Part shown: positions 6,707 through 16,257 of the stretch, piece after piece
Layout of the letters: the number at the start of each line of letters is the position of its first letter
Numbering within the stretch: position 1 is the stretch's first letter
Assembly: GCF_900103545.1 (NCBI RefSeq)
Contig: NZ_FNHH01000023.1
Coordinates: 1-61,945 of the forward strand
DNA length: 61,945 nt
Source of the DNA: Daejeonella rubra
GTDB lineage: Bacteria > Bacteroidota > Bacteroidia > Sphingobacteriales > Sphingobacteriaceae
Direction: 5' to 3'
Position numbers and translations under genes: made by a program
The notes under the pieces: generated by a model
What the model saw: only the letters and a program-made list of their open reading frames with translations
What the model was told of the DNA's origin: nothing
Databases searched by the model: none

Positions 6707-8854
6707 ATGAGTTATAACGCAATTAAAAAAACATTTGATCTGGGCGATGGCCGTATGATCGAGATCGAAACAGGAAAACTAGCCAAGCAGGCTGATGGTT
6801 CGGTTGTAGTTAAAATGGGAGACACGATGCTTCTTGCCACTGTGGTATCAAGTATTGGTGCAAAACCGGGAACTGATTTTTTACCGCTGTCAGTTGATTA
6901 TCAGGAAAAATATGCAGCTACAGGACGTATCCCTGGTGGATTCCTTCGTCGTGAAGCAAGGCTTTCTGATTACGAGGTATTGATATCCCGTTTAGTTGAC
7001 CGTGCATTACGCCCGATGTTCCCTGAAGATTATCACGCAGATGTACAGGTTATGATATCTTTAATATCAGCCGACAAAAATATTATGCCTGATTGTCTTG
7101 CAGGTTTAGCGGCATCAGCAGCTATTGCAGTGTCAGACATTCCTTTTAACGGTCCTATCTCTGAAGTTCGTGTTGCTAAAATTGATGGTAAATTAATTAT
7201 TAACCCTTACCTGAGTGATCTGGAAAGAGCTACTATGGATCTGCTTGTTGCCGGAACAGAGAATGATATCGTAATGGTTGAAGGTGAAGGCGATGAAATT
7301 TCTGAAGAAGAAATGGTCGAGGCAATTGAATTTGCACACAAAGCCATCGTTATTCAGGTTCAGGCTCAAAAAGAACTGGCAATTTTAGTTGGCAAAACTG
7401 AAAAGCGTGTTTACAGTCATGAAACTCATGATACTGATCTGAAAGCTAAAGTTTTTGCTGCTACCTATGATAAAGTTTATGCTATTGCAAAATCAAAATC
7501 TGCAAAGCATGACCGTACAGATAAATTTGCTGAAGTAATTTCAGAATTTATTGCTGATCTAGGTGAAGGTGTTGATGATACAACAATCTCTCTGTCTAAG
7601 AAATATTTCCATGATGTTCAGTATGATGCAATCCGTAACCTGGTTCTTGATGAAGGAATTCGTCTTGATGGTCGTGATTCACGTACAGTTCGTCCGATCT
7701 GGTCTGAAATAGGTTACCTTCCTACAGCACACGGTTCAGCTATTTTCACACGCGGAGAAACTCAGTCTTTAACAACCGTTACTCTGGGTGCTAAATCTGA
7801 TGAGCAGCTGATCGATGGTGCTTTCTTTAATGGATACCAGAAATTCTTATTACACTATAACTTCCCAGCTTTTTCTACAGGTGAGGCTCGTCCGAACCGT
7901 GGTACAGGCCGTCGTGAGATCGGACACGGAAATCTGGCAATGCGTTCTTTGAAAAAGGTATTGCCCGGTGATGATAATCCTTATACTATCCGTATTGTTT
8001 CAGATATTTTGGAATCAAATGGTTCATCTTCTATGGCTACAGTTTGCGCAGGTACACTTGCACTGATGGATGCCGGTATTAAGATTAAATCTCCGGTTTC
8101 AGGTATTGCAATGGGATTGATCTCTGATGAGAAAACTGGTAAATACGCAATTTTAACTGATATCCTTGGTGATGAAGATCATTTAGGAGATATGGACTTC
8201 AAAGTAACCGGAACTGAAAAAGGTATTGTTGCCTGTCAGATGGACTTGAAGATCAATGGTTTGAAATGGGAAGTGTTAACTGCAGCTTTAAAGCAGGCTA
8301 ACGAAGCTCGTCTTCATATCTTAAATGAAATGAAGAAAACTATTGCTGAGCCACGTGAGGATTACAAACCACATGCACCAAGAATCGTTACCCTTAAAAT
8401 TGATAAAGAATTTATCGGTGCTGTTATAGGCCCCGGTGGTAAGATCATTCAGGAAATGCAGCGTGAAACTGGCGCAACCATTGCCATTGAAGAAAAAGAC
8501 AATTTAGGTATTGTTCAGATCTTCGCTGACAATAAGGAAGCGATCGATAAAGCTGTAAACCGTATTAAAGCAATTGCTTCAAAACCAGAAGTAGGCGAAG
8601 TTTACGAAGGAAAAGTGAAAACAATTATGCCTTTTGGTGCTTTTGTTGAAATTATGCCTGGAAAAGATGGATTACTTCATATTTCCGAAATTGACTGGCA
8701 ACGTTATGAGTCTATGGACGGGGTGTTGAATGTTGGCGATATCGTAAAAGTTAAACTTCTAGAAGTTGATAAGCAGGGTAAATTAAAACTTTCCCGCAAA
8801 GCTTTACTTCCACGTCCTCCAAGACCAGAAGACACAAAGCCAGCAGCTGAATAA
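6707..8854 (+). CDS. pnp: polyribonucleotide nucleotidyltransferase (PNPase)
   Basis: This 715-aa enzyme degrades RNA 3' to 5' using phosphate. There are two RNase PH-like domains: residues about 1-235, and about 330-560 with the phosphate/catalytic region 'GDEDHLGDMDFKVTGT'. The N-terminal core carries 'FLRREARLSDYEVLISRLVDRALRP'. A KH domain ('IGPGGKIIQEMQRETGA', near 575) and an S1 domain ('GEVYEGKVKTIMPFGAFVEI' to 'KLKLSRKAL') close the protein. All parts are present at normal length. It is likely subject to autoregulation as in other bacteria, but no specific site is visible. Confidence 0.97.
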   Translation: MSYNAIKKTFDLGDGRMIEIETGKLAKQADGSVVVKMGDTMLLATVVSSIGAKPGTDFLPLSVDYQEKYAATGRIPGGFLRREARLSDYEVLISRLVDRALRPMFPEDYHADVQVMISLISADKNIMPDCLAGLAASAAIAVSDIPFNGPISEVRVAKIDGKLIINPYLSDLERATMDLLVAGTENDIVMVEGEGDEISEEEMVEAIEFAHKAIVIQVQAQKELAILVGKTEKRVYSHETHDTDLKAKVFAATYDKVYAIAKSKSAKHDRTDKFAEVISEFIADLGEGVDDTTISLSKKYFHDVQYDAIRNLVLDEGIRLDGRDSRTVRPIWSEIGYLPTAHGSAIFTRGETQSLTTVTLGAKSDEQLIDGAFFNGYQKFLLHYNFPAFSTGEARPNRGTGRREIGHGNLAMRSLKKVLPGDDNPYTIRIVSDILESNGSSSMATVCAGTLALMDAGIKIKSPVSGIAMGLISDEKTGKYAILTDILGDEDHLGDMDFKVTGTEKGIVACQMDLKINGLKWEVLTAALKQANEARLHILNEMKKTIAEPREDYKPHAPRIVTLKIDKEFIGAVIGPGGKIIQEMQRETGATIAIEEKDNLGIVQIFADNKEAIDKAVNRIKAIASKPEVGEVYEGKVKTIMPFGAFVEIMPGKDGLLHISEIDWQRYESMDGVLNVGDIVKVKLLEVDKQGKLKLSRKALLPRPPRPEDTKPAAE

Positions 8855-8875
8855 TTCTTTGAATTTTATACTTGC

Positions 8876-8916
8876 AAAACCTGTCGTGCCTCTGCACAGA
8901 CAGGTTTTGTTTTTTA
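8876..8916 (+). terminator. strong terminator after pnp
   Basis: AAAACCTGTC-GTGC / GCAC-A-GACAGGTTTT forms a 14-bp stem with one bulged A and a CTCT loop, followed by GTTTTTT. It begins 22 nt after the pnp stop. Confidence 0.88.
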
Positions 8917-8949
8917 CTGCCTGATTTATTAAATTGTGTATATCAGATT

Positions 8950-9132
8950 ATGAAAAAGCAAGAAAAACACATCGTTCAGGAACCTTCATCAGATTATGAA
9001 AAGGCTGAACTTGATTTGCTTAAAACAGCTTTGAAAAGATCCTATACAGAACGATTTCATTCAATGACCAAACTTAAGAAAATGAATATCATGTTCAGAC
9101 AGGCTCATATTAAACATAAATCTTCGCATTAA
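8950..9132 (+). CDS. small basic protein of unknown function
   Basis: This is a 60-aa protein starting at ATG 8950. A longer reading from 8872 would run through the pnp terminator and is rejected. The sequence is rich in Lys, His and Glu ('MKKQEKHIVQEPSSDYEKA', 'TALKRSYTERFHSMTKLKKMNIMF', 'AHIKHKSSH') and is predicted to be helical and cytoplasmic. There is no signal peptide or Cys. I do not recognise a family. Its clean start after a terminator and ordinary codon use argue for a real gene. Confidence 0.65.
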   Translation: MKKQEKHIVQEPSSDYEKAELDLLKTALKRSYTERFHSMTKLKKMNIMFRQAHIKHKSSH

Positions 9133-9394
9133 ATAAGTATCCAGGCTGGACATATTTTCATCTTGATAATGGACTTAGGCTAGATATAATGAATCAGTTA
9201 AAGGTTTGGATAATTCAAAATTTGATTCATTGCTAAAATCTGCATCTATTGCAACTATCGGTAGGCAATATGGTTAGTTGCCGATTTGGAAGCACTTTCC
9301 TATCAAGTTACAACTAATTTTGATATGAGCTGTGCCGCTCGAATACGTACTGAACCGGCAATTAACTATACCGCGTTTTAGTGGCTGGGGTTTG

Positions 9395-10498
9395 TCATTT
9401 ATCTGTTTTCAATTCATAAATTGTACTACGCCCTCCTTTCGAACTTTTTTCCAAAATTCCTTTTTCAATCAGGTCTTGAATGTCTCGTAAAGCCGTGTCC
9501 TGAGAGCATTTTCCTATCTTTGACCATTTAGTAGTATTTAATACTCCTTCAAATTTATCCATAAGCATATTCAGTATTTTTCTTTGTCTGTCGTTTATGT
9601 TAACTTTTGAATGGTGTATCCAAAACGAGTGTTTATAAATTATTTTTTCAAGAAGTTTTTCTGAATTCTCAATTGAATGAAGTAAGCAATTCAGAAACCA
9701 TTCGAGCCAATTTGTAATATCTAATCCGCTTTTTTGAGTCTTTTCCAATATATCGTAATATGAATTTCTTTCCTTCCGGATTTGTGTTGACATACTATAA
9801 AATCTAAACGATTGCTCGTCAGAACGGGCTAGTAACATATCACTTAGTGCTCTTGAAATTCTTCCATTTCCATCTTCAAAGGGGTGGATTGTCACAAACC
9901 ACAAATGTGCAACAGCAGCCTTAATAACCAAGTCCGTATTTTTCTCCAAATTAAACCAATCGAAGAAAATTCGCATTTCTTTTTCAATTTGAGCAGCTGG
10001 TGGTGCTTGGTAATGAACTTTTTCTTTTCCCATGACTCCTGAAACAACTTGCATTGGGCCAGTTGAATCGTCACGCCAGTTTCCTGCTATGATTTTGTAC
10101 ATTCCACTTTTTCCAATTGGGAAAAGTGATGCATGCCATGTAAATAATCTTTCTTCAGTAAGTTCTTTATCATAATTCTTTGTTGCATCTAACAATAAAT
10201 CAACAATTCCGTCAACATTACGTTCGGAATATATTAACCCTGATATTTCTAATCCCAACCGTCTGGCTATTGATGACCTTACTTGTTCTCTGTCAAGAAA
10301 TTCACCTTCTATTTCAGTCGATTTTATAATTTCTTGCGTTAGTATTTCGAGGTTGGCTTCATTGCGAAGTTCAAATCCCAAAGCCCCCATCTTACCAATT
10401 AACCTGCCTTGTCTATTCCTTACATAGGAAAGCAATGCTAAAAGTTTATCACTATTCCATTCGAAGATTGGCCAATTATGGTTGTTGTATAAATACAT
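9395..10498 (-). CDS. Fic family protein AMP-transferase with inhibitory motif and winged helix
   Basis: This 367-aa protein has a DUF4172-type N-terminal region followed by the Fic core with the complete motif HPFEDGNGRISR at 205-216 (His205 catalytic, Asp/Glu209 metal, Gly-Asn-Gly-Arg phosphate). 'STEIEG' at 60-65 fits the (S/T)xxxE(G/N) inhibitory helix, so this is a self-inhibited class II Fic enzyme that would transfer AMP to a protein hydroxyl once relieved. The C-terminus (about 300-365) looks like a winged helix ('KWSKIGKCSQDTALRDIQDLIEKGIL'). No separate antitoxin gene is adjacent. Repeated boxes directly upstream suggest autoregulation. The target is unknown. Confidence 0.92.
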   Translation of the reverse strand: MYLYNNHNWPIFEWNSDKLLALLSYVRNRQGRLIGKMGALGFELRNEANLEILTQEIIKSTEIEGEFLDREQVRSSIARRLGLEISGLIYSERNVDGIVDLLLDATKNYDKELTEERLFTWHASLFPIGKSGMYKIIAGNWRDDSTGPMQVVSGVMGKEKVHYQAPPAAQIEKEMRIFFDWFNLEKNTDLVIKAAVAHLWFVTIHPFEDGNGRISRALSDMLLARSDEQSFRFYSMSTQIRKERNSYYDILEKTQKSGLDITNWLEWFLNCLLHSIENSEKLLEKIIYKHSFWIHHSKVNINDRQRKILNMLMDKFEGVLNTTKWSKIGKCSQDTALRDIQDLIEKGILEKSSKGGRSTIYELKTDK

Positions 10499-10504
10499 AT
10501 TTTT

Positions 10505-10604
10505 ATTCTCCGCTAATTATGCGGTAAAAATAATATTTATTCTCCGCATATTAAAATTATCTCCGCATATTTTGCGTTTATATATATGCTTATTCTCCGC
10601 ATTT
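10505..10604 (-). promoter_or_regulatory. four repeated ATTCTCCGCATA boxes upstream of fic
   Basis: Copies start at 10505, 10539, 10559 (ATCTCCGCATA) and 10592. The first is part of an inverted repeat CCGC-TAATTAT-GCGG (10510-10524). A loose inverse (TTTTGCG, 10569-10575) follows the third. In fic orientation the box reads TATGCGGAGAAT. Spacings of 34, 20 and 33 bp are close to 3, 2 and 3 helical turns, so a protein could bind them on one face. The winged helix of Fic itself is an obvious candidate, but this is inference. Confidence 0.6.
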
Positions 10605-10811
10605 CCGTTTTTTCCACTTGCCATTAATTATAGAGTTGAAATACCATTTCTACATTTAAATGCATTGATTTTAACAAAAAAAACGGCAAATAGACCTAAG
10701 GTCCAGCTTGACCTTATAGAATTTGGAAAAAATATGAAAATCATTGAGGAAGAAGGCCCCAAACAATAATCATATAGCTGCCATTAAAACTGAATATTAC
10801 AATCAAAATTG
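10605..10811. other. spacer between fic and rpe
   Basis: I see no gene in this stretch. A plus-strand open frame runs through it from the fic start region, but its first half reads through the repeated boxes and it has no believable start. Confidence 0.5.
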
Positions 10812-10819
10812 TAATTTTA
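10812..10819 (+). promoter_or_regulatory. possible -7 box of rpe
   Basis: TAATTTTA differs from TAnnTTTG at one base and ends 4 nt before the rpe ATG. If used, the mRNA is leaderless. Confidence 0.35.
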
Positions 10820-10823
10820 CAAA

Positions 10824-11495
10824 ATGAAACATCTTATTGCCCCTTCCGTTTTGTCTGCTGATTTTGCCAATCTTCAGAAAGATATAGAAATGATCAATCG
10901 CAGTGAAGCTGATTGGTTTCATATCGATATTATGGACGGAGTATTTGTTCCGAATATATCCTTTGGCTTTCCTGTTCTGAAAGCAATTCAGAAATATGCT
11001 GAAAAGCCACTGGATGTACATCTGATGATCGTTGATCCTGATCGCTACCTGCAGGATTTTAAACTGGCCGGTGCAGAAAATATTACGGTTCATATTGAAG
11101 CATGTACTCATCTTCACAGAACGTTGAGTGCCATAAGGGATCTAGGTTGTAAAGCAGGAGTAGCAGTAAATCCTCATACCCCTGTAAGTTTACTGGAAGA
11201 TATTATCGAAGATATGGATGTGGTATGTCTGATGTCTGTTAATCCAGGTTTTGGAGGTCAGAAATTTATTGAAAATACTTACAAAAAGATAAGAGAACTA
11301 CGATCAATGGCTTCCGGCCGGAATGACGGACTTTTAATTGAAATTGACGGAGGTGTATCCAATCAGAATGCACTGAAATTACTACAAGCAGGAGCAGATG
11401 TACTTGTTGCTGGTAATGCGGTCTTTTCTGCTGCTGATCCGGTATTGGAAATAGCTGCACTAAAGAATTTAAATCCCGATATTTTAAGAGCATGA
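10824..11495 (+). CDS. rpe: ribulose-phosphate 3-epimerase
   Basis: This 223-aa TIM-barrel enzyme interconverts ribulose 5-phosphate and xylulose 5-phosphate in the pentose phosphate pathway. The hallmarks are 'IAPSVLSADFANL', 'WFHIDIMDGVFVPNISFG' (metal His and Asp), 'LDVHLMI', 'SVNPGFGGQKFI' and 'EIDGGVS'. The start is fixed because the first strand begins at residue 4. It ends 7 nt before the TonB receptor gene. Confidence 0.97.
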   Translation: MKHLIAPSVLSADFANLQKDIEMINRSEADWFHIDIMDGVFVPNISFGFPVLKAIQKYAEKPLDVHLMIVDPDRYLQDFKLAGAENITVHIEACTHLHRTLSAIRDLGCKAGVAVNPHTPVSLLEDIIEDMDVVCLMSVNPGFGGQKFIENTYKKIRELRSMASGRNDGLLIEIDGGVSNQNALKLLQAGADVLVAGNAVFSAADPVLEIAALKNLNPDILRA

Positions 11496-11502
11496 CATTA
11501 TT

Positions 11503-14004
11503 TTGAATGTGAAGAAAAAACAACGACAACTCTTAATTTTTCACTCCATAAAGCCAAATTTCAGGTATTTTGTCGTTTTACTTCGCTTTTTTCTTTTTCT
11601 GCCCTTACTTCTTTTTTCAAACAAAATAATAGCTCAGGATCTTACGGTAATCAAGGGAGTCATTACTTCTGAAAAGGGCGAATTATTAAGTGGAGTTACC
11701 ATTCAGGTTAAAGATACCCGTTTGATAACTCAAACTAACAGAGAAGGCGAGTATCTTCTAAACAAGGTTCCGTTAAATGCCACATTGATTTTTAGCAGAT
11801 TAGGTTATAAAGATCTAAGTCTGGATTTTGGTCTGCTTTCAGACAAAGATAATATTCAAAATATTATATTAATTACTGATATACAATCACTTGACGAAGT
11901 TCATATTACTGAAAGGTTTAATTCAAGTAATTCTATTAGTATTGAGGCTGCCAAGTTTTCATCCTTCCCTCAGACTTCAGGAAGCTTCGAAAGTTTTATA
12001 AAAAATTTGCCCGGGGTCTCCGGAAATAATGAGTTAAGTTCTCAGTATTCAGTCCGGGGTGGAAACTTTGATGAGAATCTGATCTACCTGAATGATGTGG
12101 AAATATTCAGGCCAATGCTAATCAGATCTGGTCAGCAGGAGGGGTTAGGTTTTATCAATCCGGATCTGGCATCGAGTATATTTTTTTCAGCAGGAGGCTT
12201 TGAAGCCAGATACGGAGATAAATTATCATCAATTCTTGATGTCAGATACAGCAAGCCTGATAGTTTATCACTTGAAGCACAGGCAGGTTTTCTTTCAAGT
12301 TCAGCAACATTAAAACTGCCATTAAAGAATGGTTTCTTTCTTGCAGGAATAAGAAATAAGAAAAATCAAAGTTTTTTAGGCAGGCAAAATATTGAGGGCG
12401 AGTATCATTCAGGATTTTCTGACTATCAGTTTCTATTAAGACAAAATATCTCTTCAAAGCTAAATTTATCTCTTTTTGGTTTGTATAATGGGGGAGAAGT
12501 TAAGATAAGTCCGGATAAGAGAATAACCGAATTTGGTACATCTGATGATGTATTAAGACTTTTCGTAAATTATGAAGGAGAAGAAAGCAGCAATTATAAT
12601 GCTTTAAACAGTGCTCTTACATTTTCGTATAATGCGAGTAATAGTCTGAATTTTAAATGGATAAATTCAATTGCTTCCATTAATGTGGAAGAGCAGGCAG
12701 ATCTCCTGGGATGGTATTCATTTAATGAGAAGGAAGGGGGGGGGCTGAATCCCTCGAATGGTGGTAGTTTATTAGGAATGGGTTCGAATCAGACATTTTC
12801 CAATAATTATTTAAAATCGCTGATATACAACACTGAATTACGAATGTATAAGCAGGTAAAAAGCTCTTTTTTCGAAATGGGTGTACGATTTCAGTCAGAC
12901 CGTATAGATGACCGTATAGATGAATATACTGCAGTTGATACCAGCGGATATGCATTTCCTGATCAGGGAAACTGGATGTATTCAGGGCTTATTGATCAGC
13001 AAAATCTGGTAAAGATCCGGCGATTCAGTGGTTTTGTTCAAAACACCTTCAGCTTAAGACCTAACTTAATGATGGCAGCAGGAGTAAGGCTTAATTATAA
13101 TACTTATTCTAAGGAAAATATGATTAGTCCACGGGTATCCTTAATGTATAATCCCGGACACAGAGATCACTTACTCATTAGATTTTCTGCCGGCACTTAT
13201 AATCAGGCACCTTTTTACCGGGAGATCAAAAATTACAATGGAAGTCTGAATGCTGCTGCAAGATCTCAAAGATCTTTTCAATTGATCACCGGTACAGATT
13301 ATAAATTCAACGGACTTGGAACCCGTTTGAAATTCAGTTCTGAAGTTTACTATAAGATACTAAGCAGAATTACTCCTTATAAAATTGAAGACTTGAAGAT
13401 CAGGTATCTTTCAGATAAAATGTCAAAGGGATATGCTGCAGGAGCAGATCTGAGTATTAGCGGTAATTTTGCTAAGGATCTTGAATCTACATTCCGAATT
13501 TCAGTTATGAAAACTGAGGAGGATATCAAAGATGATTTTTACCTGTCGAAGGATGCACAAGGCAATCAGATCACCATTAGGCCGGGATACCTGAAAAGAC
13601 CAACTGACCAATTGTTTAATATAGGAATGATGTTCCAGGATCGCTTAATACAAAACCCAACTTATAAAGTACACCTGAACTTAATTTATTCTTCCTCATT
13701 ACCTGTTGGTCCTCCGGGACCAGACCGGCATACTGATCAATTTAAAATTCCTGCCTATAAGCGAGCCGATATAGGTTTTTCTAAAGATCTGGCAGATCCT
13801 GAAGGCAAAAGGTCTTCTGTATTTATTAAAAAATATTTTCAGGCGCTAAGCCTGCATGCTGAACTATTTAATCTGCTGAATTTCAAGAATACCACTTCCT
13901 ATTTGTGGTTAAATGATAAAATGGCCAATCAGTACGCTGTGCCAAACTATCTAACTTCCAGAATGTTTAACTTCCGGGTGATCGCTAAGTTAAAAAGCAG
14001 GTAA
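11503..14004 (+). CDS. TonB-dependent receptor with carboxypeptidase-like N-domain
   Basis: This is an 833-aa outer-membrane receptor. No in-frame ATG precedes the signal peptide, so translation starts at TTG 11503 or GTG 11509. After a hydrophobic signal segment (about 22-44) comes a CarboxypepD_reg-like domain ('IKGVITSEKGELLSGVTIQVKDT'). Next is a plug domain with 'SFIKNLPGVSGNNELSSQYSVRGGNFDENLIYLNDVEI' and then a beta-barrel ending near 'MFNFRVIAKLKS'. The plug's RGG and DEN core is intact. No SusD partner is next to it, so a siderophore, peptide or other TonB cargo is possible. The cargo is not known. Confidence 0.9.
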   Translation: MNVKKKQRQLLIFHSIKPNFRYFVVLLRFFLFLPLLLFSNKIIAQDLTVIKGVITSEKGELLSGVTIQVKDTRLITQTNREGEYLLNKVPLNATLIFSRLGYKDLSLDFGLLSDKDNIQNIILITDIQSLDEVHITERFNSSNSISIEAAKFSSFPQTSGSFESFIKNLPGVSGNNELSSQYSVRGGNFDENLIYLNDVEIFRPMLIRSGQQEGLGFINPDLASSIFFSAGGFEARYGDKLSSILDVRYSKPDSLSLEAQAGFLSSSATLKLPLKNGFFLAGIRNKKNQSFLGRQNIEGEYHSGFSDYQFLLRQNISSKLNLSLFGLYNGGEVKISPDKRITEFGTSDDVLRLFVNYEGEESSNYNALNSALTFSYNASNSLNFKWINSIASINVEEQADLLGWYSFNEKEGGGLNPSNGGSLLGMGSNQTFSNNYLKSLIYNTELRMYKQVKSSFFEMGVRFQSDRIDDRIDEYTAVDTSGYAFPDQGNWMYSGLIDQQNLVKIRRFSGFVQNTFSLRPNLMMAAGVRLNYNTYSKENMISPRVSLMYNPGHRDHLLIRFSAGTYNQAPFYREIKNYNGSLNAAARSQRSFQLITGTDYKFNGLGTRLKFSSEVYYKILSRITPYKIEDLKIRYLSDKMSKGYAAGADLSISGNFAKDLESTFRISVMKTEEDIKDDFYLSKDAQGNQITIRPGYLKRPTDQLFNIGMMFQDRLIQNPTYKVHLNLIYSSSLPVGPPGPDRHTDQFKIPAYKRADIGFSKDLADPEGKRSSVFIKKYFQALSLHAELFNLLNFKNTTSYLWLNDKMANQYAVPNYLTSRMFNFRVIAKLKSR

Positions 14005-14064
14005 ACATTTGTCATCTAATCTCAATAAGGGTTCAAAAACCTATCAGGTGTCAAATTATTCTGT

Positions 14065-14072
14065 TATTTTTG
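14065..14072 (+). promoter_or_regulatory. -7 box of serC
   Basis: TATTTTTG matches TAnnTTTG and ends 19 nt before the serC ATG. No clear -33 element is seen. Confidence 0.5.
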
Positions 14073-14091
14073 CGGCATAAATTTAAAGAGT

Positions 14092-15159
14092 ATGACACAT
14101 AATTTTGGTGCAGGTCCCTGCATTTTACCTCAGGAAGTTTTCAAACAGGCATCTCAGGCTGTTCTTGAATTTAATGGTACAGGTTTATCTATCTTAGAGA
14201 TATCACACCGTACTCCTGAGTTTGAAGCTGTAGTTGATGAAACAGTTCGTTTAGTTAAGGAACTTTTAAATGTTCCTGAAGGTTATTCGGTTGTTTTATT
14301 ACAAGGAGGGGCAAGTTTACAATTTGCAATGGTTCCCATGAATTTACTTGCTGAGGGGGAGACTGCCGCTTATCTGAATACAGGAGTTTGGGCAACCAAG
14401 GCTTTGAAAGAGGCTAAAATATTCGGAAATGTAAATGTTGTTGCTTCATCAAAAGATGATAATTTCACATTTATCCCTAAAGATTTTGAAATACCGTCAG
14501 ATTCTGCATATTTCCATTACACATCAAATAATACGATTTATGGAACTGAATTAATGACAGTTCCTGAAACTTCAGTTCCGGTTGTTTGTGATATGTCTTC
14601 TGATATATTCAGCAGGGTAATCGATGTATCTCAATTTAGTTTGATATATGCCGGCGCTCAAAAAAATATGGGGCCTGCCGGATTAACACTTGCTATTGTA
14701 AAGGACGAAATATTAGGAAAGATCGATCGTAAGATTCCTTCAATGCTTGATTATAAGGTTCAGATCGATGGTGGATCTATGTACAATACACCTCCGGTAT
14801 TTGCCATTTATGTGTCCATGTTAAATCTTCGCTGGTTAAAATCAAAGGGAGGAGTAGCAGAAATTGAAAAAGAAAATATTTCCAAATCTGAAGCTCTTTA
14901 TAAGGAAATCGACCGCAATCCATTGTTTAAGGGTACATGTAGTATTGAAGATCGTTCAAGAATGAATGTATGTTTCGTGATGGAAAATCCTGAACTCGAG
15001 AAGCCTTTTCTAAAGTTTGCAGAAGACCGTGATATCATCGGAATTAAAGGACATAGAAGTGTTGGAGGTTTCCGTGCATCCATGTACAATGCATTACCTA
15101 TCACAAGTGTTCATACTCTTATCGATGCGATGCAGGAATTTGCAGAAAAGCACCGTTAA
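14092..15159 (+). CDS. serC: phosphoserine aminotransferase
   Basis: This is a 355-aa PLP enzyme for the second step of serine synthesis. 'NFGAGPCILPQEVF' opens the protein, 'LLQGGASLQFAMVPMNL' is the cofactor-phosphate region and 'YAGAQKNMGPAGL' carries the PLP Lys191. 'SVGGFRASMYNALP' holds the substrate-binding Arg. Length is typical. It is followed after 92 nt by serA and then a DUF1015 gene on the same strand, so the serine pathway genes sit together. The phosphatase serB is not in the window. Confidence 0.97.
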   Translation: MTHNFGAGPCILPQEVFKQASQAVLEFNGTGLSILEISHRTPEFEAVVDETVRLVKELLNVPEGYSVVLLQGGASLQFAMVPMNLLAEGETAAYLNTGVWATKALKEAKIFGNVNVVASSKDDNFTFIPKDFEIPSDSAYFHYTSNNTIYGTELMTVPETSVPVVCDMSSDIFSRVIDVSQFSLIYAGAQKNMGPAGLTLAIVKDEILGKIDRKIPSMLDYKVQIDGGSMYNTPPVFAIYVSMLNLRWLKSKGGVAEIEKENISKSEALYKEIDRNPLFKGTCSIEDRSRMNVCFVMENPELEKPFLKFAEDRDIIGIKGHRSVGGFRASMYNALPITSVHTLIDAMQEFAEKHR

Positions 15160-15251
15160 AAATTGATTGATCTTATGCTGATGGGCAGTATAATTCATTT
15201 CTGTTTATTTTAAAATATTAATAATTATAGCATCAATAAATTCAATAATTT

Positions 15252-16211
15252 ATGTTTCGTATACTAGCCAATGATGGCATTGATCCAATCGGTAAAGAAT
15301 TATTAGAGAAAGCAGGTTTTCAGGTTGATACCAATCATATCCCTCAGGCAGAACTTTCAGAAGGTTTAAAAAACTATGATGCAATTACCGTTCGTAGTGC
15401 AACTAAAGTTAGAAAAGACCTGATTGATGCTTGTCCGAATATTAAATTGATCGGTCGTGGTGGTGTCGGTATGGATAATATTGATGTTGATTATGCCCGG
15501 GAAAAGGGACTGGCAGTTGTCAATACACCTGCGGCCTCATCACTTTCTGTTGCTGAACTAGTTTTTGCCCATCTTTTTACCGGTATTCGTTTTTTACAGG
15601 ACTCTAACCGTAAAATGCCTGTTGAAGGAAATACCAGATTTAATGACCTGAAAAAAGCATATGCTAAAGGTATAGAGCTTCGTGGGAAGAAAATCGGAAT
15701 TATTGGTTTCGGACGAATAGGACGTGAGACAGCCAAAGTAGCATTAGGTCTGGGTATGGATGTTCTTGCTTATGATCTTTTTGAAATTCCTAAAGAACTT
15801 GAACTGGTACTTGGAGGAAATGTACGTGTAAATTGTCCGATTAATGCTGTTAGTGTAGAACAATTAATAAAAGAATCTGACTTTATAAGTCTGCACGTTC
15901 CCTTCTCAGAAAAGCCTGTTCTGGGAAAAGAAGAGTTTGCATTAATGAAAGATGGTGCAGGAGTAGTTAACTGCTCACGCGGAGGTACGATTGATGAAGA
16001 TGCTCTATTAGAAGCCTTAAACTCTGGCAAAGTATCCTTTGCTGGCCTTGATGTTTTTGATAATGAACCAACTCCTCGTCAGGATCTCTTATCTCATCCA
16101 AATGTTAGCTTAACACCGCATATCGGAGCTTCTACCAATGAAGCTCAGGAGAGAATAGGTACTGAGTTGGCAAATCTTATCATTGATTTTTTCAAAAACG
16201 TTAAAGCCTGA
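15252..16211 (+). CDS. serA: D-3-phosphoglycerate dehydrogenase, short form
   Basis: This 319-aa NAD-dependent enzyme makes 3-phosphohydroxypyruvate for serine synthesis. 'IGRGGVGMDNIDVDYAREKG', the NAD fold 'GKKIGIIGFGRIGRETA', the catalytic Arg in 'VVNCSRGGTIDEDAL', Glu in 'DVFDNEPTP' and 'LTPHIGAST' with the catalytic His are all present. It has no C-terminal ACT domain, so feedback control by serine as in E. coli SerA is not expected. The position after serC supports the assignment over a generic 2-hydroxyacid dehydrogenase. Confidence 0.94.
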   Translation: MFRILANDGIDPIGKELLEKAGFQVDTNHIPQAELSEGLKNYDAITVRSATKVRKDLIDACPNIKLIGRGGVGMDNIDVDYAREKGLAVVNTPAASSLSVAELVFAHLFTGIRFLQDSNRKMPVEGNTRFNDLKKAYAKGIELRGKKIGIIGFGRIGRETAKVALGLGMDVLAYDLFEIPKELELVLGGNVRVNCPINAVSVEQLIKESDFISLHVPFSEKPVLGKEEFALMKDGAGVVNCSRGGTIDEDALLEALNSGKVSFAGLDVFDNEPTPRQDLLSHPNVSLTPHIGASTNEAQERIGTELANLIIDFFKNVKA

Positions 16212-16257
16212 TCTATGATTAATCAGGCAGGTTTGGTAATTGTATAATTTTTATTGA

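Noticed and set aside
8872..8949. Longer N-terminus of the small protein after pnp
   Set aside because: It would be translated through the pnp terminator stem. ATG 8950 after the terminator is a better start.
10482..10769. Plus-strand ORF of 95 aa between fic and rpe
   Set aside because: Its first half reads through the fic start and the repeated boxes, it is dominated by low-complexity hydrophobic residues, and there is no start near its more protein-like end.
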